A stretch of DNA of 46,046 bases from Marinobacter sp. (GTDB lineage Bacteria > Pseudomonadota > Gammaproteobacteria > Pseudomonadales > Oleiphilaceae). The number at the start of each line of letters is the position of its first letter. The first letter of the stretch is position 1. Made by a program: the position numbers and the translations under genes. The notes beneath the pieces were generated by a model, which saw only the letters and a program-made list of their open reading frames with translations, was not told the origin of the DNA and made no database searches. The DNA lies in assembly GCA_018066865.1 (NCBI GenBank), contig JAGPVT010000148.1, positions 1 to 46,046 on the forward strand. Direction: 5' to 3'. This document shows, one piece after another, positions 17,943 through 27,196 of this stretch.

Positions 17943-18322
17943 TGATCAAATGGCTCGTCCGGCTCTCCTTTCCGGCGCTCGGCTTGTTGTTGGTGCTGAT
18001 GTTCTTCGGCCTGAATGATCCTGAACAGGCATCTGAGCCTGTTGCCGAAGAAGCACAGCCCGAAATACCTGCGTTTGAAGGCCTGGTGCCCTCCCCAATT
18101 TCAACAGATGGCCCGGATATTGTCTTCAAGTGGCAGGATACTGACGGCAACTGGCATTACGCTGATCAGCCCCCTGAGCAAGGCTCCTGGAACACGCTGG
18201 CCATAGAGAGGGCGGATAATAATCGCGGGACCGCCATAACATCCAACCCTGAAACTGACTGGCAATCACCCTACAATGCGCCCTTCTATCTTGGCCCGAG
18301 TGCGAGAAACCACGGTAGCTGA
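17939..18322 (+). CDS. DUF4124-type small membrane-anchored protein
   Basis: This 127-residue protein has one N-terminal membrane segment or signal anchor (about residues 5-25) and an acidic linker. It then has the short DUF4124-like block IVFKWQDTDGNWHYADQPP (residues 61-79), found in many proteobacterial envelope proteins. It overlaps the previous gene by 4 bp, so the two are translationally coupled. Function is unknown. The tail after residue 95 is polar and probably disordered. Confidence 0.8.
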   Translation: MMIKWLVRLSFPALGLLLVLMFFGLNDPEQASEPVAEEAQPEIPAFEGLVPSPISTDGPDIVFKWQDTDGNWHYADQPPEQGSWNTLAIERADNNRGTAITSNPETDWQSPYNAPFYLGPSARNHGS

Positions 18323-18459
18323 CAGCCTCTGTGGGAAATCCATAGCGCCTTAACAGATGTTCAGTGGAATCTGCGCCCCGAACCCGTTACCTTTCCCCTT
18401 CTGATACACACAATATGTGGGCTATCGCCCGCTCCGTACTGAACCAAAAGGACGATGTA

Positions 18460-19173
18460 ATGAAAAAAACCCTGCTTGCACTGGCGATGACCGGCATGGT
18501 TGCCGGTTGCTCAACTCCTCCCGAGACCCCGGTGGACCCTAAGCTGGACTCCACCGACCAAAAGGTCAGCTACGGCATGGGCCTGGTACTGGGTGAGAGG
18601 ATGAACAACGACCTGCCAAACCTGCAGATGGATCAGTTTCTCCAAGGCATTCAGCACGGCCATGCTGGCGATGACGAAACCAAGCGCATGAGCCGTGAAG
18701 AAATCCAGCAAGCCCTGATGGAGTATCAGCAGTCGCTGCAGGAAGAACAAGGCAAGCAGATGGAAGAACTGGCACAGAAAAACCTGGAAGCCGGCGAAGC
18801 TTTCCTTGCTGAAAATGCCAAGCGCGACGGCGTTGAAACAACCGAATCCGGCCTTCAGTTCGAAGTACTGGAAGCAGGCGACGGTGAGCAGCCGGCCGCA
18901 ACCGATACAGTGCAGGTGCACTATACCGGCGAGCTGCTTTCCGGCGAGGTATTTGACAGCTCCCGCGAGCGTGGCGAGCCAGTAACCTTTGCCCTGAACC
19001 AGGTTATCCCGGGCTGGACTGAAGGCCTGCAGCTGATGAGTGAAGGCGCTCGCTACAAGCTGTATATCCCGTCTGATCTGGCCTACGGCCCAGGCGGCAA
19101 CCGCGCCATCAGCCCGAACGAAACACTGGTTTTTGATGTAGAGCTACTGAGCATCAACCCGGGCGCGAACTAA
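18460..19173 (+). CDS. fklB: FKBP-type peptidyl-prolyl isomerase lipoprotein
   Basis: The 237-residue product starts at the ATG at 18460, preceded by AAGGA at 8 nt. It has a lipoprotein signal peptide with the lipobox VAGC (Cys19). Residues 25-110 are the helical dimerisation domain of FkpA/Mip-type proteins, and 125-235 the FKBP fold (TVQVHYTGELLSGEVFDSS, VIPGWTEGLQLMSEG, YKLYIPSDLAYG). It should assist folding of envelope proteins. In P. aeruginosa an FKBP gene also lies near algQ. Three hairpins follow the stop. Confidence 0.93.
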   Translation: MKKTLLALAMTGMVAGCSTPPETPVDPKLDSTDQKVSYGMGLVLGERMNNDLPNLQMDQFLQGIQHGHAGDDETKRMSREEIQQALMEYQQSLQEEQGKQMEELAQKNLEAGEAFLAENAKRDGVETTESGLQFEVLEAGDGEQPAATDTVQVHYTGELLSGEVFDSSRERGEPVTFALNQVIPGWTEGLQLMSEGARYKLYIPSDLAYGPGGNRAISPNETLVFDVELLSINPGAN

Positions 19174-19180
19174 GAAAAAA

Positions 19181-19209
19181 GCGCCGCCTCCGACCAATCC
19201 GGGCGGCGC
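19181..19209 (+). terminator. GC-rich hairpin after FKBP gene
   Basis: A perfect 8-bp stem, GCGCCGCC/GGCGGCGC, with a 13-nt loop starts 8 nt after the stop codon. It is preceded by six A residues but not followed by a T run, so it may be an RNA 3'-end protector or a weak terminator. A second small stem, ACTTCAG/CTGAAGT (19219-19237), separates it from the strong terminator. Confidence 0.5.
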
Positions 19210-19240
19210 ATTCAAAGCACTTCAGCCTGCCTGAAGTCAT

Positions 19241-19281
19241 AAAAAAGCCTCAGCCTGCGTTACCGCTGCTGAGGCTTTTTT
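19241..19281. terminator. Bidirectional intrinsic terminator between FKBP gene and algQ
   Basis: A 13-bp perfect stem, AAAAAAGCCTCAG (19241-19253) with CTGAGGCTTTTTT (19269-19281), encloses a 15-nt loop. The A and T tracts at the stem base give a U-run in either direction. It serves the convergent FKBP (+) and algQ/rsd (-) genes. Confidence 0.92.
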
Positions 19282-19299
19282 GTAACTGCTTAAGTCAAA

Positions 19300-19779
19300 T
19301 CAGGCCGGAGCTACTTTGTCAGCATGCACATTATGGAGGTGCTCAATCAGAAAATCCTCCATCTCGAAGCGACTTTCCAGCGCTTCACCCAACCGGGAAA
19401 GCTCATCAAACAGCGTTTTCACGTCCTGCTCGGAAAGCCCGCCATCACCCAGCTTGTCATTAAAATTAAGCGCTACTTCGGTGGTTTTCTCAATGCGCGG
19501 ATAAACCTTCGCAGCCAGTTCCAGCCCACCGTCATTAAACTCCCGAGCCTCCCGGACCAACTGCTCGTATATTTCGAAGTGACCGGTAGACACATAGTCC
19601 ACCAGAACCTCACAAAGCCGCACAAACTTTTGCTTCAGGGCTTCTGTCTGCGAAAAATCACTTTCTCCGGATAAATCGCAGTAATGAACCAGCAACTCCT
19701 GACGATCCTTGAGCCATCGATCAATGAGTTCGCTGACGCCACCCCAACGCTCCCTGGCATTTCGGCAATTTTCCAACAT
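19300..19779 (-). CDS. algQ: AlgQ/Rsd anti-sigma-70 regulator
   Basis: This 159-residue all-helical protein belongs to the Rsd/AlgQ family, which binds the housekeeping sigma factor and frees core RNA polymerase. The typical N-terminal pattern is NCRNARERWGGVSELIDRWL followed by RQELLVHYCDLSG. The middle CEVLVDYVSTGHFEIYEQL and the C-terminal LGEALESRFEMEDFLIEHL are also family-like. In P. aeruginosa AlgQ affects alginate and siderophore expression. It lies downstream of dsbB on the same strand, about 105 bp away. Confidence 0.93.
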   Translation of the reverse strand: MLENCRNARERWGGVSELIDRWLKDRQELLVHYCDLSGESDFSQTEALKQKFVRLCEVLVDYVSTGHFEIYEQLVREAREFNDGGLELAAKVYPRIEKTTEVALNFNDKLGDGGLSEQDVKTLFDELSRLGEALESRFEMEDFLIEHLHNVHADKVAPA

Positions 19780-19884
19780 GACGCCTGTTCTCCGTTAGCT
19801 AGATAGTCCGGCAATTGAGCCCTGAGCTCATATTCGTTAAGTCAGGATCAAGTTACCCCAAGCCCACTGCCTGCCGCAACCGTT

Positions 19885-20412
19885 TCAGCCAGCGATCCAG
19901 CCTTTTGGTTTTCCCCGGTGAAGAAGCATGGCCAGGCCCAGAATCACTAACAAAGCAAAAAACAACGCTGTCCAGCCCGGAATGCTCAGCCCAAGAAAAC
20001 GCCAGACCACGGTAGCACAGTCTCCGGTGCCTCTGAGGGCGGTAGACAGCACCTCCGCCCAGGGCAGAACCTCAAGCATATAGTCCACAGAGGGGCCGCA
20101 GGCGGGCACCTGGTCAGCCGGCAGGCTCTGCAACCACAATTGGCGGCCCGCCACACCCAGTCCGGCACCGGCCGTTACCGCCAGCAACAGCCCATATACA
20201 CGTATACCAAGCTGCCGGGGACCGTGCAAAGCGGCTACAAAGCTCACCAGGCCGACACCCATGAAACCAAAGCGCTGAAGCCAGCACAAAGGGCAAGGCT
20301 CCAGCCCCATCACATGCTCCATGTAAAACGCCACGCCCAATAATCCCGCGCAGACGACAAAAACAAATGCAAAGATTGCTCTTCCTCTCACAAAGTTTCC
20401 CCAGTTTTCCAC
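19885..20412 (-). CDS. dsbB: Disulfide bond formation protein DsbB
   Basis: DsbB reoxidises DsbA and passes electrons to quinone in the inner membrane. The 175 residues form four membrane helices. Both periplasmic cysteine pairs are present: C40/C43 in EPCPLCWLQRFGF and C105/C132 in VPACGP and TGDCA. The quinone-region Arg in CWLQRF is kept. From memory, P. aeruginosa has a dsbB paralogue (dsbH) at the corresponding place beside algQ. Confidence 0.94.
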   Translation of the reverse strand: MENWGNFVRGRAIFAFVFVVCAGLLGVAFYMEHVMGLEPCPLCWLQRFGFMGVGLVSFVAALHGPRQLGIRVYGLLLAVTAGAGLGVAGRQLWLQSLPADQVPACGPSVDYMLEVLPWAEVLSTALRGTGDCATVVWRFLGLSIPGWTALFFALLVILGLAMLLHRGKPKGWIAG

Positions 20413-20505
20413 AAATGCTCCGCCGGGCCTGCTATTCTCGGTTTATCCGGCGGAAACGCTGCTGATTTTGTCACTAAACCCTAAACCATGACTAACTGCA
20501 AGCTT

Positions 20506-20949
20506 ATGACACCTCAGCCAAAATTCGTTTTATTGAGTATCTTCCTGCTGTTCTCAGTGCTCCCCACAGCTTGGGCGGAAGACACCGCCGAAGCTGAAGA
20601 GGAAACTACCGAAGAATCAGGCATAACGGATTATATTTCCATGGAGCCGGCGTTCGTAACCCACGTAGGCAGCCCGGGCGGCAAACTGACCTATCTGAAA
20701 GCAGCAGTCACCCTGCGAGCTTCCCGGCAGACCACGCGAACTGCCGTTGTGGCTCATATGCCAAGGTTGCGCCACGAATTTGTAATGCTGTTTGGTGAGC
20801 AAACGGATACCGACAAGCTGACCACAATGGCAGGCCAGCAGACACTGCGCGAAGAGGCAAAATCAAGAATAAACGGAGTGCTTGAAGAGCAGCAAACCGG
20901 CGAAGCCATCACCGGCGTACTGTTTACCGAGTTCGTCGTACAAAAATAG
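20506..20949 (+). CDS. FliL-like exported protein
   Basis: This protein of about 147 residues resembles the flagellar basal-body protein FliL in its C-terminal domain (AFVTHVGSPGGKLTYLKAAVTL, LRHEFVMLFGEQTDTDKL, LREEAKSRINGVLEE, GVLFTEFVVQK). The N-terminus, however, reads as a cleavable signal peptide (VLLSIFLLFSVLPTAWA) and not a retained membrane anchor, and an acidic EEETTEE linker follows. The ATG at 20488 is an alternative start. No flagellar genes are nearby. It is probably a stand-alone FliL paralogue; its role is unknown. It is divergent from dsbB. Confidence 0.8.
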   Translation: MTPQPKFVLLSIFLLFSVLPTAWAEDTAEAEEETTEESGITDYISMEPAFVTHVGSPGGKLTYLKAAVTLRASRQTTRTAVVAHMPRLRHEFVMLFGEQTDTDKLTTMAGQQTLREEAKSRINGVLEEQQTGEAITGVLFTEFVVQK

Positions 20950-20976
20950 GACAAAATAAGCTAAAAACAGGAAGTT

Positions 20977-21198
20977 TCAGGCGATCCAGGACAAGAGGTC
21001 GTTACCGTTACCCGTGGCTCGCTCTTCGAGGATAACTTCATCTGCGTCATCCCAACCGGCCTCCCAGGCCGCTATGACAGCGTCTCCGCGATAAGGGCAG
21101 CGTGTCTTATCCATGCCCACGGAGGCTGCCAGATAGCCTTGGCGATAGGCTTTGTTCAGCGCCTCAACGTCCCAGCCAAGCTTCATATCCCTTGCCAT
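20977..21198 (-). CDS. Ribosome modulation factor-like small protein
   Basis: This 73-residue protein contains the RMF core: AYRQGYLAASVG (residues 17-28), CPYRGDAVIAAWEAGW (34-49). E. coli RMF has RGYxAGxxG, CPY and WxxGW at the same spacings. RMF dimerises 70S ribosomes into inactive 100S particles in stationary phase. Unlike E. coli RMF (55 residues, strongly basic), this copy has an acidic C-terminal tail (DDADEVILEE), so it may be a divergent paralogue with another partner. The ATG at 21198 follows AGGGAGAAG. It lies downstream of gshA. Confidence 0.75.
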   Translation of the reverse strand: MARDMKLGWDVEALNKAYRQGYLAASVGMDKTRCPYRGDAVIAAWEAGWDDADEVILEERATGNGNDLLSWIA

Positions 21199-21287
21199 GC
21201 CACTTCTCCCTGTAACTGAAGCTACTGAAGTTAGCTCCAGCGTCAGAAAGTGACAAATTTTTGTTCAACTTCTGTGAAGCACGCCCG

Positions 21288-22841
21288 TCAGGAGCGCAGA
21301 TATTGCTCAAGAAAGTCACTGAATGCCAAGGTATCCGAGGCCTCAATTCGCTTCTGTTCTGTCAGAGAATCCTTGGTAGCGGCGGTAAATGCAGCTTCTA
21401 CACTGGCATCCATGCCTTCCTGCCGCAGTGTGTTCTGGTGTTTGAGTGCCATGTCCATCGTCCAGTCCCGATGACCGAGCCCGGAAGCCTGCATGGCGTC
21501 AATAACCCGGGCAGACGGCACTTGGCTATCGCCCGATAGAACGTCCTGCTGGGCCGAAAGCGCCTTGCGATAAACCTCACCACCGTTCCAGCCGTCCAGT
21601 ATTTCTGCCAGCGATTCAAGGCGATCCAGTATTTCCGTGGCCGCCTCACCGATTGGCGTGCGCTCACCAGCCCGGCACAGCGTTAGCTCGTGATTGCGCC
21701 CTTTGGTGACAACATCTTTGTAGTTGTCATCCAGCATGCTGCATTCCGCATCGTCGATTTGCGGCGACTCTGACAGCAAACAATCCAGCAGGAAGAGATC
21801 GAGGAAGTCGACCTGAGCCTCACTGACCCCTACCGGGGAGAAGGGGTCGAGGTCCAGGCAGCGCACCTCAATATATTCCACCCCTCGGGACTCAAGCGCG
21901 TGAATCGGCTTCTCGCCGCTTTTTGCGGTGCGCTTGGGACGTACCGCGCTGTAGTATTCATTCTCAATCTGCAGCACGCTGGTATTGATCTGGATAAACT
22001 TCCCATCACGCTGGGTACCGATGGCTTCATAGGGCGGCCAATTGGTATGAATCGCCCTGTCCAGCGTCTGGGTGTAGGTACTCAGCTTATTGAAACAGAT
22101 ATTCAACGACGACTGGGCGTTGTTGTGATAGCCCAGATCGCCCATGCGCAACGATGTGGCATGCTCGCCAAACCAGCTACGCTCATCAAATCGACCAAGA
22201 TCGTGGCGCATGCCGTCAACAAAACTCGCATCCAGAGCGGGTGATGCACCGAACAGCAACATCAACAACCAGCTTCTGCGGCGGAAATTACGAATCAGCC
22301 AAAAATATTGCTCGGATTTAAAGTCTTTCATGCTTTGCTGGTCGCCGAGCGCTCTCTGCCAGATTTCCCAGAAGCTGTCCGGTAACGAGAGGTTGTAGTG
22401 CGTACCGGCTATGCTTTGCATCATGCGCCCATACCGCACCGCCAGCCCTTGACGGTATACATGTTTTAGCTGGCCTGTGTTTGACGAGCCATACTCCGCG
22501 ATGGGAATACTGGCGTCACCATCCAGCTCGCAGGGCATGCTGGCCGGCCAGAAAACCTCATCCCCCAGGTTTTTTTGCACGAAGCGATGGGTGTTGCGCA
22601 GGGACTCCAGCATCTCGGACGTACTGCTGCACACCGGCGTGATCAGCTCCAGCAGGGCCTCGGAATAATCCGTGGTTATGGACGGATGCGTAAGCGCAGC
22701 GCCCAGAGCCTCAGGGTGGGGTGTCTGTGCAATGAACCCGTTGCGGTCCACGCGCAAACCTTCTTTTTCTACCCCTTTCAGAAATCCGTTCCAGTCGCTG
22801 GCTGCGAACTGGCGGAACACAGAATGGCGGGATTCGCCCAT
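21288..22841 (-). CDS. gshA: Glutamate-cysteine ligase
   Basis: GshA joins glutamate and cysteine in the first step of glutathione synthesis. The ATG at 22841 is preceded by AGGAG, giving 517 residues as in the E. coli-type class; the upstream extension of the frame is unlikely. Typical stretches are GLKGVEKEGLRV-like GVEKEGLRVDRNGFIAQT, FWPASMPCELDGDASIPIA, HYNLSLPDSFWEIW, SLRMGDLGYHNNAQ and GVEYIEVRCLDLDPFSPVG. It is followed by the RMF-like gene, and tex ends 68 bp upstream of its start. Confidence 0.96.
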   Translation of the reverse strand: MGESRHSVFRQFAASDWNGFLKGVEKEGLRVDRNGFIAQTPHPEALGAALTHPSITTDYSEALLELITPVCSSTSEMLESLRNTHRFVQKNLGDEVFWPASMPCELDGDASIPIAEYGSSNTGQLKHVYRQGLAVRYGRMMQSIAGTHYNLSLPDSFWEIWQRALGDQQSMKDFKSEQYFWLIRNFRRRSWLLMLLFGASPALDASFVDGMRHDLGRFDERSWFGEHATSLRMGDLGYHNNAQSSLNICFNKLSTYTQTLDRAIHTNWPPYEAIGTQRDGKFIQINTSVLQIENEYYSAVRPKRTAKSGEKPIHALESRGVEYIEVRCLDLDPFSPVGVSEAQVDFLDLFLLDCLLSESPQIDDAECSMLDDNYKDVVTKGRNHELTLCRAGERTPIGEAATEILDRLESLAEILDGWNGGEVYRKALSAQQDVLSGDSQVPSARVIDAMQASGLGHRDWTMDMALKHQNTLRQEGMDASVEAAFTAATKDSLTEQKRIEASDTLAFSDFLEQYLRS

Positions 22842-22909
22842 GATTGACTCCTGCTGCAGCCAGCCGCACCTTGTGGGCACCGCCGGCTGATGGAAATAGT
22901 TGAAACCGC

Positions 22910-25267
22910 TTAACGCTTGTCTTTGCTGGCCGACGCAAACGCCTGCGCCAGAGCCCCGGCCATGGCGCCCTGATCAGCACCCTTACTCTGTGCCCGGGAA
23001 GCCTTACCCGCCGGCTGCCCGCTGCGATTACCGGCATTCTGGCTACCCGCTGCGCGCCCGGGAGCGGACCGCTTTGAATCCGCCTTTTCACCTGGCTGGT
23101 CATCCATACGCATGGTCAGCGCAATACGCTTTCGCGGGATGTCCACTTCCATGACTTTGACCTTCACAATATCCCCGGCCTTGACCACTTCACGAGGGTC
23201 TTTTACGAAGGTATGGGAAAGCGCAGAAATGTGCACCAGTCCGTCCTGATGAACGCCGATATCCACAAACGCCCCGAAATTGGTGACGTTGGTAACAGAC
23301 CCCTCCAGAACCATGCCCGGCTCAAGATCCCCCAGGGTTTCCACACCTTCTTCAAAGGTTGCAGAACGGAATTCCGGACGCGGATCCCGGCCAGGCTTCT
23401 CAAGCTCTGCGAGAATATCCCGGATGGTCGGCAAACCGAATTGATCTGTTACATAATCCTGGGGATTCAGACCACGCAAAAACGCCGCATCACCAATAAT
23501 CCCGTCGATTTTACGGCTGTTCTTTGCTGCGATGCTCTCTACCACACCGTAGGCCTCAGGATGCACCGATGACCTGTCCAGCGGATTCTCGCCGCTGGCA
23601 ATGCGCAGGAAGCCCGCTGCCTGCTCAAAGGTGCGCTCACCCAGACGGGCAACCTTTAACAGCTGCTTGCGGTTATGGAACATGCCGTTCTGATTGCGGT
23701 ATTCGATAATATTCTGCGCGATGGTCTGATTAAGGCCCGACACTCTTGCCAAGAGAGGCGTAGAGGCCGTATTCAGATCGACGCCGACACCGTTTACACA
23801 ATCCTCAACAACGGCATCCAGGCTGCGGGAGAGCTGAACCTGGGATACATCGTGCTGATACTGGCCAACGCCAATGGATTTCGGTTCGATCTTCACCAGC
23901 TCGGCCAGCGGATCCTGCAACCGGCGAGCGATGGACACTGCGCCGCGAATGGTCACATCGAGATCGGGCAGTTCTTTGGAGGCAAACTCCGAGGCGGAAT
24001 AAATCGAAGCTCCGGACTCGCTCACCACGATGCGTGCCAACTTGAGTTCCGGATAGCGCTTGCTCAGATCAGCCACCAGCTTCTCCGTTTCACGGGATGC
24101 GGTGCCGTTGCCGATGGCGACCAATTCAATGCGGTATTCACGACACCAGGCCGCGAGCTTTTCAATGGAGCTGTCCCACTGGTTCTTGGGCGCGTGAGGG
24201 AAAATAGCGCCATGCCCGGCAACCTGACCCGTGCCATCAATCACCGCTACCTTTACACCCGTACGCAGGCCGGGGTCCAGCCCCAGAGTTGGTCGCGGCC
24301 CAGCAGGTGCCAGCAAGAGCAAGTCTTTCAGGTTGGCTGCAAACACGTTAATGGCTTCGGTTTCCGAGGCTTCACGCACCTGGGCCATGAGATCAGTCTC
24401 GATCTGCGTGGACAGTTTTACTCTCCAGGTCCAACGCACCACCTCTGACAGCCATTTGTCAGCGGCTCGATCGTTGTCCCGGATGTTCCAGCGCGCAGCA
24501 ATGCGCTGTTCAGCGGGGTGTGGCTGGCGGCGGGCATCATCGACATCGCCCACAATAAGCGTGTAGGCAAGAATACCTTCGTTGCGGCCACGCAGTATTG
24601 CCAACGCCCGATGCGAAGGCACCTTCTTCAAAGGCTCACTGTAATCGAAGTAATCCCGGAACTTGGCGCCTTCGTTTTCCTTGCCTTCAATAACCGTGAC
24701 TTTTAACTGCCCTTGCTGCCAGATCAAGTCTCGCAACTCACCCAACAGCTCAGCATCTTCGGCAAAACGCTCCATAAGGATATAGCGAGCGCCATCAAGT
24801 GCAGCTTTGGTATCCGCAATGCCCGCGTCCGCATTGATATAGCTTTCGGCCGTAGTTTCAGGTTCCAGGGTCGGGTCGCCATACAGGGCGTCAGCCAAAG
24901 GCTCCAGACCCGCCTCCCGGGCAATCTGGGCCTTGGTGCGGCGCTTGGGCTTGTAGGGCAGATAAAGATCTTCAAGGCGGTTCTTGGCATCTGCACTCAG
25001 AATGCTGGCGCGTAATTCGTCGGTCAGCTTGCCTTGCTCTTCAATGCTCTTGAGGATTGTGCCGCGACGATCTTCCAGTTCCCGGAGGTAACGCAGGCGC
25101 TCTTCAAGCGTACGCAGCTGGCTGTCATCCAGAGAGCCCGTCACTTCTTTGCGGTACCGGGCAATAAACGGAACGGTGGAACCTTCGTCCAGCAGGGCGA
25201 CGGTGGCATTAACCTGTTGCTCACGTACGCCGAGTTCGTCAGCTATGCGCCTGGAGATACTGTTCAT
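22910..25267 (-). CDS. tex: Tex, S1-domain RNA-binding protein
   Basis: Tex (785 residues from the ATG at 25267, GAGG upstream) has a helical N-terminus with [16 protein letters not shown] YqgF-like RNase H fold follows ([20 protein letters not shown]), then helix-hairpin-helix motifs (VNLNTAS-type [19 protein letters not shown]). A C-terminal S1 domain ([20 protein letters not shown]) follows, with a low-complexity basic tail after it. Tex is linked to transcription and RNA handling in many bacteria. The tail, rich in Gly, Ala, Gln, Ser and Lys, is probably disordered. Confidence 0.96.
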   Translation of the reverse strand: MNSISRRIADELGVREQQVNATVALLDEGSTVPFIARYRKEVTGSLDDSQLRTLEERLRYLRELEDRRGTILKSIEEQGKLTDELRASILSADAKNRLEDLYLPYKPKRRTKAQIAREAGLEPLADALYGDPTLEPETTAESYINADAGIADTKAALDGARYILMERFAEDAELLGELRDLIWQQGQLKVTVIEGKENEGAKFRDYFDYSEPLKKVPSHRALAILRGRNEGILAYTLIVGDVDDARRQPHPAEQRIAARWNIRDNDRAADKWLSEVVRWTWRVKLSTQIETDLMAQVREASETEAINVFAANLKDLLLLAPAGPRPTLGLDPGLRTGVKVAVIDGTGQVAGHGAIFPHAPKNQWDSSIEKLAAWCREYRIELVAIGNGTASRETEKLVADLSKRYPELKLARIVVSESGASIYSASEFASKELPDLDVTIRGAVSIARRLQDPLAELVKIEPKSIGVGQYQHDVSQVQLSRSLDAVVEDCVNGVGVDLNTASTPLLARVSGLNQTIAQNIIEYRNQNGMFHNRKQLLKVARLGERTFEQAAGFLRIASGENPLDRSSVHPEAYGVVESIAAKNSRKIDGIIGDAAFLRGLNPQDYVTDQFGLPTIRDILAELEKPGRDPRPEFRSATFEEGVETLGDLEPGMVLEGSVTNVTNFGAFVDIGVHQDGLVHISALSHTFVKDPREVVKAGDIVKVKVMEVDIPRKRIALTMRMDDQPGEKADSKRSAPGRAAGSQNAGNRSGQPAGKASRAQSKGADQGAMAGALAQAFASASKDKR

Positions 25268-25316
25268 GCAACCTCTGTCTGATGCGTTTCTGATAAAGCA
25301 GCAAAGGTACAGCGGC

Positions 25317-27053
25317 TTACAGTTGCAGGCAAGCAGACTCGCCACGCTTGTTCAGGAATTGCACAAGGTCGGCCCAGGGCATGGGGCGGGCGTAAAAGTA
25401 GCCCTGGATTTCATCGCAGTGCTGCTGGCGCAGAAACTCAAGCTGACTTTCCGTCTCGACGCCTTCGGCCACCACACTGATCTGGAGGCTATGTGCCAGG
25501 CTGATAATGGCCCGGATAATATGCTCTGCATCTGCCGACTGCCCAAGCGCCTGCACAAACGATTTGTCGATTTTAACCAGTGAGATCGGCAAGTGCTGGA
25601 GATTGCTGAGGGAAGAAAAGCCCGTACCGAAATCGTCCAGCGCAAAACTGATACCCAGCTGATTGAGCTCGCGCAGGCAACGCTGTGCGTATTCGGGATC
25701 GTGCATCATGGCACTTTCTGTCAGTTCAAGTTCCAGCAGGCTGGTGTCGACATTGGCGTTGAAGATGATGCGGAAAATGGTTTCGGTCATCTTGCGATCG
25801 TGAAACTGCCGAAATGAGAGATTGACGGCAAACACCAGCCCGGGAAAACCCAGCTCTGCAGATTCCTGCAAGCGTTTGCAGGCCTGCTCTATTACCCAGT
25901 AACCAATAGGCACGATCAAACCACTGCGCTCTGCAACAGGTATAAACTCGTCCGGCCCAACCAGGCCGCGCTCCGGGTGATTCCAGCGCAGAAGACATTC
26001 AACGCCGCGCACCTCATTGCTGGCCAGATCAATTCTTGGCTGGTAATACAGCTCCAGCTCATTACCCCTGAGGGCATTGCGAAGATCTGCTTCCAGCCGG
26101 AGCTGGTAACCGGCAGAGATGTGCAACTGGCGATCATAGAAACGATAACTGGTGCCCGGATCCCGCTTGGCCTCAAACATGGCCCGATTTGCCCTGCGCA
26201 TGAGATTTTCGGGGCTTTCTCCTGCTTCCGGATACGTGGCCACCCCCAGGCTGGCACTGACAACGACGCTCTGGCCATCAATCGTTACCGGCTCATCGAG
26301 GGCGTTGACTACTTTGCGTATGATCTGGGTGATATCGAGGGAGTCTTCAATTTTTTCAACGATAATGGCGAGCTCATCTCCGCCAATACGCATCAGGGAA
26401 TCCACGCGACGCAGCCCCTGCCGGACCTGAGCGGCCAACCTGATCATCAGCTGATCGCTTTTCTGGTAGCCAAAGGACTCATTAATGCTGCGAAAATCAT
26501 CGATATTGAGATGCAAAAGCGCCAGACGGTGATTTCCACGTTGAGCTCTTAGCAGCGCCTGCTGCAGCCTGTCGAAGAACAGATCCCGGTTAATAAAACC
26601 GCTTGCAACGCCGCGGCCAAGCTGGCTGTGAGCCGAATTCGCCAACTGCTCGCGATACCAGAGGCTCTTCACTGCCCGGCGAAAGCTCCAGTGATCAAGC
26701 CCCTGACGACTCAAATAATCTGCTGCTCCACCTGAAAGCAGATCAGGCGCGCGCACTCCCGGAGCCTCGGCACTCAAGGCAAGAACAGGACGGCCACCAC
26801 TGGCAACCGCCAGATACTGCAAAAAGGCGGTTTCTGACCCACCATGGAAAACACAGTTCCAGACAATAATGTCGAACTTCGCATTGCGGATAAGATCGTC
26901 ACAATCCACCAGATCCGGGCACCAGGTTGAATCCGGGTTCATTTCAGGGTCGCCCGCCAGCAGTGCGTCAAGCCAAAGAAAATCGGCATAATCCGGTGTC
27001 AGAACCAGAACGCGAAGCTGGTCATGTCCGACATTTTCCAGTGGCAAGGTCAT
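25317..27053 (-). CDS. GGDEF/EAL cyclic di-GMP protein with degenerate receiver domain
   Basis: This 578-residue protein has a receiver-like N-terminus (about 13-130), a GGDEF domain (about 155-315) and an EAL domain (about 325-570). In the receiver the phosphoacceptor position reads [12 protein letters not shown], with Asn66 where Asp is expected, so it is probably not phosphorylated. The GGDEF loop is GGDEL (224-228), preceded by an RRVD I-site, so product binding is likely. The EAL domain keeps the catalytic residues (ECLLRW, NLSFRQF, ELTESAM, LDDFGTG, KIDKSF, AEGVE) and is probably an active phosphodiesterase. No membrane segment is seen. It is divergent from rep. Confidence 0.92.
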   Translation of the reverse strand: MTLPLENVGHDQLRVLVLTPDYADFLWLDALLAGDPEMNPDSTWCPDLVDCDDLIRNAKFDIIVWNCVFHGGSETAFLQYLAVASGGRPVLALSAEAPGVRAPDLLSGGAADYLSRQGLDHWSFRRAVKSLWYREQLANSAHSQLGRGVASGFINRDLFFDRLQQALLRAQRGNHRLALLHLNIDDFRSINESFGYQKSDQLMIRLAAQVRQGLRRVDSLMRIGGDELAIIVEKIEDSLDITQIIRKVVNALDEPVTIDGQSVVVSASLGVATYPEAGESPENLMRRANRAMFEAKRDPGTSYRFYDRQLHISAGYQLRLEADLRNALRGNELELYYQPRIDLASNEVRGVECLLRWNHPERGLVGPDEFIPVAERSGLIVPIGYWVIEQACKRLQESAELGFPGLVFAVNLSFRQFHDRKMTETIFRIIFNANVDTSLLELELTESAMMHDPEYAQRCLRELNQLGISFALDDFGTGFSSLSNLQHLPISLVKIDKSFVQALGQSADAEHIIRAIISLAHSLQISVVAEGVETESQLEFLRQQHCDEIQGYFYARPMPWADLVQFLNKRGESACLQL

Positions 27054-27196
27054 TGAGCAAGATCCATGGGTGTGTGTGCAATCAATCCGTTCTGCTAAAA
27101 GGATAGCCGATAGATCGACAAGATACAGTCAGCCTGGTGTAGACTATTGTCTTACCAAGAAATCTCCCCGTCTTAATCCATTCTGGCCGTGTATTT

